DNA of 64,000 nucleotides from Streptomyces sp. DHE7-1. GTDB lineage: Bacteria; Actinomycetota; Actinomycetes; Streptomycetales; Streptomycetaceae. Positions within the stretch are counted from its first letter, which is position 1. Each line of letters starts with the position of its first letter. Below, piece by piece: positions 58,234 through 64,000 of the stretch. The notes under the pieces were generated by a model. It searched no databases. It was not told the DNA's origin and saw only the letters and a list, made by a program, of their open reading frames with translations. A program made the translations under genes and the position numbers. The stretch lies in assembly GCA_016432725.1 (NCBI GenBank), contig JACJDG010000003.1, positions 3,410,001 through 3,474,000 of the forward strand. The letters are read 5' to 3'.

Positions 58234-58389
58234 GCGTCCAGGATGCATCCGCTCACGCTCAGTCACCGAAAGTTCTCCACAGCCGCACCCGATGCGTCGT
58301 ACAACCGCACAAGTCCATGACCCGGCGGACTCGTCTCATCGGACGGACACGGTTCCGTACCGTTTCGCGTAGCGGATACCCTCCGAAGC

Positions 58390-59507
58390 GTGGCCGACAT
58401 CCAGATCCCCGCTGACATCAAGCCCGCCGACGGACGCTTCGGCGCTGGCCCCTCCAAGGTGCGGACCGAGGCGCTGGACGCCCTCGCCGCCACTGGCACG
58501 TCCCTCCTGGGTACCTCCCACCGCCAGGCGCCCGTGAAGAACCTGGTCGGCAAGGTACGCGAGGGCATCTCCGAGCTGTTCTCCCTCCCCGAGGGCTACG
58601 AGGTCGTCCTCGGCAACGGCGGCTCGACCGCCTTCTGGGACATCGCCACCCACGGACTGATCGAGAACAAGTCCCAGCACCTCACCTTCGGCGAGTTCTC
58701 CTCGAAGTTCGCCAAGGCCGCCAAGCTCGCCCCTGGCTGGCCGACCCCACCGTCGTCGCCGCCGACCCGGGCACCCACCCCGAGGCGCACGCCGAGGCGG
58801 GCGCCGACGTCTACGCGTTCACCCACAACGAGACCTCCACCGGTGTCGCCATGCCGATCAGGCGCGTGGCCGGCGCCGACGACGGCGCGCTCGTCCTGGT
58901 GGACGCCACCTCCGGCGCGGGCGGCCTCCCGGTCGACATCGCCGAGACGGACGTCTACTACTTCGCCCCGCAGAAGTCCTTCGCCTCCGACGGCGGCCTG
59001 TGGATCGGCGTCTTCTCCCCGGCCGCGATCGAGCGCGCCGAGCGCGTCCACGCCTCCGGCCGGCACGTCCCGGAGTTCTTCAGCCTGCCGACGGCCATCG
59101 ACAACTCCCGCAAGAACCAGACGTACAACACCCCGGCCCTCGCCACCCTCTTCCTGCTGAACGAGCAGCTCGAGTGGATCAACGGCCAGGGCGGCCTGGA
59201 CTGGTCGACGGCCCGCACCAAGGACTCCTCGACCCGCCTGTACGGCTGGGCGGAGGAGTCCAAGTACGCCACCCCGTTCGTCACCGACCCGGCCAAGCGC
59301 TCGCAGGTCATCGGCACCGTCGACTTCTCCGACGAGATCGACGCGGCCGCCGTCGCCAAGGTGCTGCGCGCCAACGGCGTGGTGGACACCGAGCCGTACC
59401 GCAAGCTCGGCCGCAACCAGCTCCGTATCGCGATGTTCCCGGCGATCGACCCGGCGGACGTCGAGGCGCTGACGAAGTGCGTGGACTACGTGATCGAGAA
59501 GCTCTGA
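58390..59507 (+). CDS. serC: Phosphoserine aminotransferase, with one frameshift
   Basis: SerC converts 3-phosphohydroxypyruvate to phosphoserine in serine synthesis, with PLP. About 372 residues from GTG 58390. The substrate loop GPSKVRTEALDAL, the HRQAPVK segment and the PLP-lysine motif YFAPQKSFASDGGLWIG are present, as is NQTYNTPALATLFLL. The frame breaks near 58737; one added base gives AKLAPWLADPTVVAADPGTH and continues. The actinobacterial type matches SCO4366. Confidence 0.95.
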
Positions 59508-59525
59508 CCCTCCGGGTACGAGCGG

Positions 59526-59564
59526 GAGGGCGTCCGGCGCTGGTCGCACCGGGCGCCCTCTTCT
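59526..59564 (+). terminator. Rho-independent terminator after serC
   Basis: A 12-pair stem, GAGGGCGTCCGG (59526-59537) and CCGGGCGCCCTC (59549-59560), contains one T-G pair, has an 11-base loop and is followed by TTCT. Confidence 0.75.
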
Positions 59565-59640
59565 CATGCCGCCGTCCGGGCGGCCGCTTCACGCCGCCGT
59601 CCGGGCGGCCGCCAACGCACCGCCGGGCGCGCCGGGCCGT

Positions 59641-61157
59641 TCACGTCGCCGTACAGGTCAGCGACGGCACCGACCCGCCGCCGGGCGCGCCGCCGAAGCC
59701 GAAGCTCGTGGAACCGGCCACCGGCACACCGCCGTTGTGAGCGGCGTTCACCGCCGTGACACCGGAGCCGCTCTGCGTGTAGCCGGCGTTCCACATGGAC
59801 GTGATCTGCTGTGAGCCGCTCCACGTCCACGTCACCTTCCAGGACTTGAGGGCGGCGGTGCCGGTGTTCGTCACCGTCACCTGGGCGTTGAAGCCGCTCC
59901 CCAGTCGCTGCTGACGGCGTAGGAGGCGCCGCAGGCCGCGGACGTGCCGCCTCCGCCACCCCCGCCGTCGCCACCGCTCCCGCCCCCGGTGCCCGGGAAC
60001 AGCGGCGCCTTCACGCTCGCCAGGTACCCGTCCTTCACCGTGTCCACGGTCGACCAGTCGTCCTTCAGGATGCCGCCCGTGTCACCGGAGTTGGGGTTCC
60101 ACGACCAGAAGGTCCACTGGAAGGCGTCCGCGCCGTACGTCGATGTCGGCCGGAGGTAACTCACCAGCGCCGCGAGCCACTTCTGGTCCACGGCCGACTG
60201 CAGGGTGGTGCCGAACTCGCCCACCCACACCGGCGCGATGTTCTGCTTGAAGATGTAGCCCCAGTACCTGTCCCAGATCCCGGGCATGTTGGCGGGGAAC
60301 GACGGATCGCTGAACCAGCTCTGCTGGGCCACGCTGGTGGCGTAGTCGTGGGCCGAGTACACGACGCGGCCGGCCACGTCGAGGCGGACCGGGTACTGTC
60401 CGACGCCCATCAGGTTGCCGCCCCACCAGCCGGACACGCCGTTGTACGTCTGCACGCCCTCGACGAAGACCAGCAGGGCGGGGTTGACGGAGAGCACGGC
60501 GTTGCCGCCCCGCTCGGCCGCGAGCCGCCAGTCGGTGGCCTGGTCGCCGCAGCCCCAGCAGGCGGGGTCGTGCGGCTCGTTGTGCAGGTCGATGCCGACG
60601 ACCGTGTCCTGGCCCTGGTAACGGGCCGCCAGCGCCTTCAGGTCGGCGATCCAGGTCGACTCGGGCACGGAGGCGGTGTACCAGAGGGCCGACTGACCGC
60701 CGGAGTCGGGCCGGTGGCGGTCGAGGATGACCTTCAGACCGTCCTGGCCGGCGTACGCCACGATCCGGTCCATGACCTGGAGCGAGGTCAGGCCCTGCAG
60801 ATCCGCGTTCTTGCCGCCGGAGAAGTCGATGCTCTCGGGCATCGTGCCGGACTTGAGGACGTCGTCGCTGTAGGGCAGCCGGATGGTGTTGTAGCCCAGC
60901 GACCTCATCTGGTCGATCATGCTCTTGTAGTCGCGCGACCAGAGCCCGTGCACCACGTGGTTGCCGGTCTCGAAGCCGAACCAGTTGATCCCCGCGACGC
61001 GCACCGGCTGCCCGGCCGCGTCCAGGATCTGCCGGCCGCTGGTGTGCCAGTAGCCGGCTCCGGGGGCGGCGGCCGCGTGCGCCGAGTGCGCGCCCGCCAG
61101 GGGCAGCAGGAGCGCCGCGGCGGCCGCACACAGTGCTCTTCGCAAGCTGCGGAACAT
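59641..61157 (-). CDS. Secreted GH5 endoglucanase with CBM2 cellulose-binding module, one frameshift
   Basis: About 505 residues. MFRSLRRALCAAAAALLLPL is a Sec signal peptide ending near AHAAAAP. The GH5 catalytic domain has the acid/base Glu in VVGIDLHNEPHDP, the substrate HDYATSVAQQSW, and the nucleophile Glu in APVWVGEFGTT. A Gly-rich linker leads to a CBM2 with VTNTGTAALKSWKVTWTWSG, NAGYTQSG and the end VPSLTCTAT. The frame breaks near 59900 within the CBM2 and is repaired by one base. It cleaves cellulose outside the cell; a CebR operator lies upstream. Confidence 0.93.
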
Positions 61158-61198
61158 GTGCCTTGGTTCCTCTCGGGAGGCACGGCCCCGGAACAGGA

Positions 61199-61212
61199 TG
61201 GGAGCGCTCCCA
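61199..61212. promoter_or_regulatory. Perfect CebR operator TGGGAGCGCTCCCA
   Basis: The 14-base palindrome (16 bases counting the flanking A and T) lies 41 bases upstream of the cellulase start. TGGGAGCGCTCCCA is the binding site of CebR, the cellobiose/cellotriose-responsive LacI repressor of cellulase and cellobiose-uptake genes in Streptomyces. The sequence is seen; the regulator is assigned from that known system. Confidence 0.9.
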
Positions 61213-61305
61213 TGCACCGCGCACCTCAAGGAAACTGGGCCGCCATGGCCACGTCAAGATGTTCGGCGACCCGACTCCGCCGCGCGGGGGCGGCGAGGGC
61301 GGCGC

Positions 61306-62271
61306 TCAGCCGCGCCGGCGCAGCAGCCGCAGCCCGAGCAGGACGACCGCCCCCACGCCGACGACGGCGGCCCCGACCTTGAGGCGGCCGCCGCTGCCGC
61401 CGGTCCCGTCGGACGCCGAACCGCCGTTGCCGGAAGGGGAGTCGCCGGAGTGGTCGCCCGGCGCGTCCTGCGCCTGGACCGAGCTGCCGGCGCCCTCGCT
61501 GCCGTACATCAGCCTGGTCCCGTCGGTGGAGTACGTCAGCGACTCGCCCTGCCCCTGGAGGGGTACGTCGAGCCGGCCCTCCCGCTTGATCCGCCCGCCG
61601 TTCCAGTCGTAGTAGATCCCGCCGAAGTACCCGCGCACCGCGAGCTGCCGGCCGTCCGGGGAGAGGGCGGCGTCGGTGGCCCACAGGTCGACCGGGGCGA
61701 CGGGCCGGAAGATGTTCGCCCCGGAGGTGGAGAGCGTCGCGGGCCCCTCGAACAGGTGCCCGCCGTCCTCCTTCTTGTCGATGATGTACACCCGCCCGGT
61801 CTTCGGGTGGACCAGCAGCGACTCGGCGTCGCGCGGCCCGTCGGAGTACTTCACCACGTACTGCTTCGCCGTGACCGTCTGGTCCTTGAGCACCTTCGGC
61901 TCGGGCAGCCGGTAGATCCACACGTACGGCCATCTGCCGCCGAAGTTGTCCCCGATGTCGCCGACGTAGATCTCGTTGTGCGGGCCGATGGAGATGGACT
62001 CCACGTCGCGCGGGGAGCCGATGCCGCGCAGGGTCACGGTCGCGACGGTGTTGCCGGTCGCGCTGTCCACGGCGTAGATGTACGGCCCGTCGTCGCTGTC
62101 GTTGTGCGTCCAGTAGATGCCGGGGTGCAGCCGGGAGGCGGCCAGGCCGCTGGACTCGGTGATCCTCGGGTCCTTGATGGTGAACCCCCGGTCACCGTCG
62201 GCGGCGTGGGCGGGCAGCGCGCAGGCACCCGCGAGCAGGGCCCCGGCAAGCAGGGCGAACGGTCGACGCAT
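61306..62271 (-). CDS. Secreted beta-propeller protein with C-terminal membrane anchor
   Basis: 321 residues. MRRPFALLAGALLAGACALP is a signal peptide with a possible lipobox (LAGAC). The mature part has beta-propeller phrases such as RITESSGLAASRLHPGIYWT, SISIGPHNEIYVGDIGDN and ATDAALSPDGRQLAVRGYFG, like esterase/phytase-like surface propellers. A Gly/Ser/Asp-rich stalk precedes the helix VGAAVVGVGAVVLLGLRLLR and a basic end, which fits a membrane-anchored surface protein. Frame intact; substrate unknown. Confidence 0.8.
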   Translation of the reverse strand: MRRPFALLAGALLAGACALPAHAADGDRGFTIKDPRITESSGLAASRLHPGIYWTHNDSDDGPYIYAVDSATGNTVATVTLRGIGSPRDVESISIGPHNEIYVGDIGDNFGGRWPYVWIYRLPEPKVLKDQTVTAKQYVVKYSDGPRDAESLLVHPKTGRVYIIDKKEDGGHLFEGPATLSTSGANIFRPVAPVDLWATDAALSPDGRQLAVRGYFGGIYYDWNGGRIKREGRLDVPLQGQGESLTYSTDGTRLMYGSEGAGSSVQAQDAPGDHSGDSPSGNGGSASDGTGGSGGRLKVGAAVVGVGAVVLLGLRLLRRRG

Positions 62272-62359
62272 GCCCCAAGCCTGCCATTCGGCCCGTGGGT
62301 CCGGTGGACGTGTCGGGCCTCACATCCCACCGCCCGCGGTGATCGTCCATCATGAGCGG

Positions 62360-63042
62360 GTGCTCAGGTTCATGCCCGTGGGGGACTCGATGACGATCGG
62401 GAGCGCGGGCGAACACACCTGGCGTTACCGTCTGTGGCGGCACCTCTGCGACGCGCACGGCGGCCCGTTCACCTTCGTCGGCCCGCGCGAGGAGCTGTAC
62501 GACAAGGTGGCCGAGGCGCCGGTGTCGTACGCGTACGCGGAACCGGACTTCCCCGGGCCCATCTGGCCGGCTGGGGCGAGGGCTGGCTGCACATGGCGCC
62601 GCTGATAGGCGAGGCGGTGCGCCGGCACCGGGCCGACGTGCTGCTGGTCTCCCTGGGCCTGATCGACCTCGGCTTCTACACCAACGCCGAGCAGACGACG
62701 GAGAACGTCCGGGCGTTCGTCACCGGCGCACGCGAGGCCAGGCCCGGCGTCCGCATGGTGCTGCTGCCGGTGATCCCGAACGTCCGCGCCCAGGCGGACG
62801 AGGACTTCGCGGCCCAGGTCGACCGGTTCAACGAACTGCTCGCCAAGACGGTGGCCGACCTGGCCGAGCCCCGCTCCCCGCTGCTGCTGGCCTCGCCGCC
62901 CGAGGCGTACGACATCGACGCGGACACCTACGACGGAACGCACCCCAACGCGAGCGGCGAGCACCGGATCGCGCAGGCGTTCGCCGCGGCGATGTGGGAG
63001 GCCTGGGGGATCGGACGGGCGTACGCGGCCGGAACGGGTTGA
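62360..63042 (+). CDS. SGNH/GDSL hydrolase, with one frameshift
   Basis: About 228 residues from GTG 62360 (VLRFMPVGDSMTIGS); GTG 62339 and ATG 62372 are alternatives. Block I is GDSMTIG with the nucleophile Ser, block III is approximated by LLVSLGLIDLG (with D for the usual N), and the catalytic Asp/His pair lies in DTYDGTHPNASGEHRIAQA. The frame breaks near 62570, repaired by one base. No signal peptide is seen, so it is probably an intracellular esterase. Substrate unknown. Confidence 0.82.
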
Positions 63043-63130
63043 CCTGATTCCGCCGCTTCCCCGTCACCGTGCGTATCGTTGAACCGCGCGGCCGCTTCTG
63101 TCCGTGGGGCAGCCGGGGAGGAGCGCCACG

Positions 63131-63724
63131 ATGACCGTCCTCGAAGACAGGATCGCGATGGCCGACGCCGACGCCAACACCCAGCGTCTGGACGACTGGT
63201 TCGAGCGCCTGGAGCGGATGCCCGTCCCCGAAGGATTCCGGGTCGAGGTCGTCGGCGGCAACGTCTTCATGACGCCGCAGCGAAACGCACACTGGCAGAT
63301 CATTCGCGCGTTCCTCTGGGCTCTCGATGACAGGTTCGGGAGGGACGTCAAGGTGTTCTCGGACGTCCGGATCGACTTCCCGGGGCACGAGAACGGCTTC
63401 TGCCCCGACGTCGCCCTGCTCAAGGACTCGGCGAAGCCTGACGACACGGGCCACTGGCGTCATCAGGACGTCGAGTTCGTCGCGGAGGTCGTCTCGCAGG
63501 GCACCGCCGCCAACGACTACGGCCCCAAGAGGACCGCCTACGCGACCGCCGAAGTCCCGGTCTACGTCATCGCCGACCCCTACCAGGGGCGCTGTCTCAT
63601 CCACACCGACCCCAAGGACGGCGACTACGCCGAGCCGGTGAGAGTGGACTTCGGCACCGACTTCGACCTGACCGGCACGGTGGTCGACCTCGTCGTGAAG
63701 ACGGACGCCTTCCCCCGCGACTAG
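63131..63724 (+). CDS. Uma2 family endonuclease-like protein (DUF820)
   Basis: 197 residues from ATG 63131, preceded by ggggaggag. The PD-(D/E)XK core is seen in FRVEVVGGNVFMTPQ, then ENGFCPDVALLKD (catalytic Asp) and VEFVAEVVSQGTAANDYGPK (E-x-V-S and Lys), followed by YATAEVPVYVIADPYQGRC. Such genes are numerous in Streptomyces and cyanobacteria; their role is not established. The frame is intact. Confidence 0.88.
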   Translation: MTVLEDRIAMADADANTQRLDDWFERLERMPVPEGFRVEVVGGNVFMTPQRNAHWQIIRAFLWALDDRFGRDVKVFSDVRIDFPGHENGFCPDVALLKDSAKPDDTGHWRHQDVEFVAEVVSQGTAANDYGPKRTAYATAEVPVYVIADPYQGRCLIHTDPKDGDYAEPVRVDFGTDFDLTGTVVDLVVKTDAFPRD

Positions 63725-63776
63725 CCGGCCGGCCGCCCTTGCTTCGAGCGCACTCCAGGCCGTTGGCTAGGACACC

Positions 63777-64000
63777 ATGAAGTACACGCAGCTAGGACGC
63801 ACGGGACTCAAGGTCAGCCGACTCGTCCTCGGCACCATGAACTTCGGCCCGCAGACCGACGAGGCGGACAGCCACGCCATCATGGACGCGGCGCTGGACG
63901 CGGGCATCAACTTCTTCGACACGGCCAACGTCTACGGCTGGGGCGAGAACAAGGGCCGTACCGAATCGATCATCGGCAACTGGTTCGCCAAGGGCGGCGA
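63777..64000 (+). CDS. Aldo/keto reductase, 5' part only
   Basis: The first 74 codons of an NADPH-dependent oxidoreductase run off the window end. MKYTQLGRTGLKVSRLVLGT opens the TIM barrel, and FFDTANVYGWGENKGRTESI holds the catalytic Asp and Tyr of the AKR tetrad. It lies 52 bases after the Uma2 gene. Confidence 0.9.
   Translation, partial: MKYTQLGRTGLKVSRLVLGTMNFGPQTDEADSHAIMDAALDAGINFFDTANVYGWGENKGRTESIIGNWFAKGG

Overview
The window is high-GC actinobacterial DNA and almost certainly comes from a Streptomyces chromosome core. Third codon positions are nearly all G or C, GTG starts are common, and the gene order follows from memory the S. coelicolor stretch that runs from afsR/afsS/afsK (about SCO4426-4423) through a SCO4402-family protein, the iron repressor dmdR1 (SCO4394) and citrate synthase 2 (SCO4388) to serC (SCO4366). 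No rRNA, tRNA, CRISPR array, transposase or prophage was seen.

Layout. 1-7 kb: end of a DUF385 protein, then afsR, afsS, a small secreted protein and the Ser/Thr kinase afsK, which form the global control circuit of secondary metabolism. 7-20 kb: VOC protein, TetR regulator, a two-gene Trypco1 plus trypsin-STAND NTPase conflict-type operon (minus strand), a divergent Lrp/LysE pair, a PNPOx-like protein, a GNAT, an FMO-like flavoprotein, a membrane protein, and a divergent MFS/GlxA-type regulator pair. 21-25.5 kb: stress-signalling genes (HATPase, EF-hand, STAS, ECF sigma factor, zinc anti-sigma fused to a mycothiol-transferase-like domain). 25.6-36 kb: purU, a SCO4402-type protein, an orphan substrate-binding lipoprotein, a Pro/Gln-rich membrane protein, an HTH-TPR regulator, a prim-pol-like protein, an ABC exporter and an alpha/beta hydrolase with a mutated nucleophile. 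36-44 kb: dmdR1, SIS and PAS proteins, GNAT, a promoter-driven structured RNA carrying a 12-codon ORF, pdxH, citA, a 2OG-Fe(II) oxygenase and its leader peptide.

44-54 kb is one long minus-strand catabolic operon: TIGR03084 protein, AtuA family protein, acyl-CoA carboxylase beta and alpha subunits, acyl-CoA dehydrogenase, CoA ligase, enoyl-CoA hydratase and a TetR regulator. Several junctions are ATGA, GTGA or TTGA overlaps, and a perfect palindrome lies in the promoter. 54-64 kb: EamA transporter, a fused FAD/Fe-S oxidoreductase, serC, a secreted GH5-CBM2 cellulase behind a perfect CebR box, a secreted beta-propeller, an SGNH hydrolase, a Uma2 protein and the start of an aldo/keto reductase.

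About two dozen otherwise intact genes carry roughly 33 frameshifts, and every one is repaired by adding a single base. This points to deletion errors in the sequence, not to gene decay. I annotate these genes as single CDSs spanning the shift and give approximate positions for the breaks.
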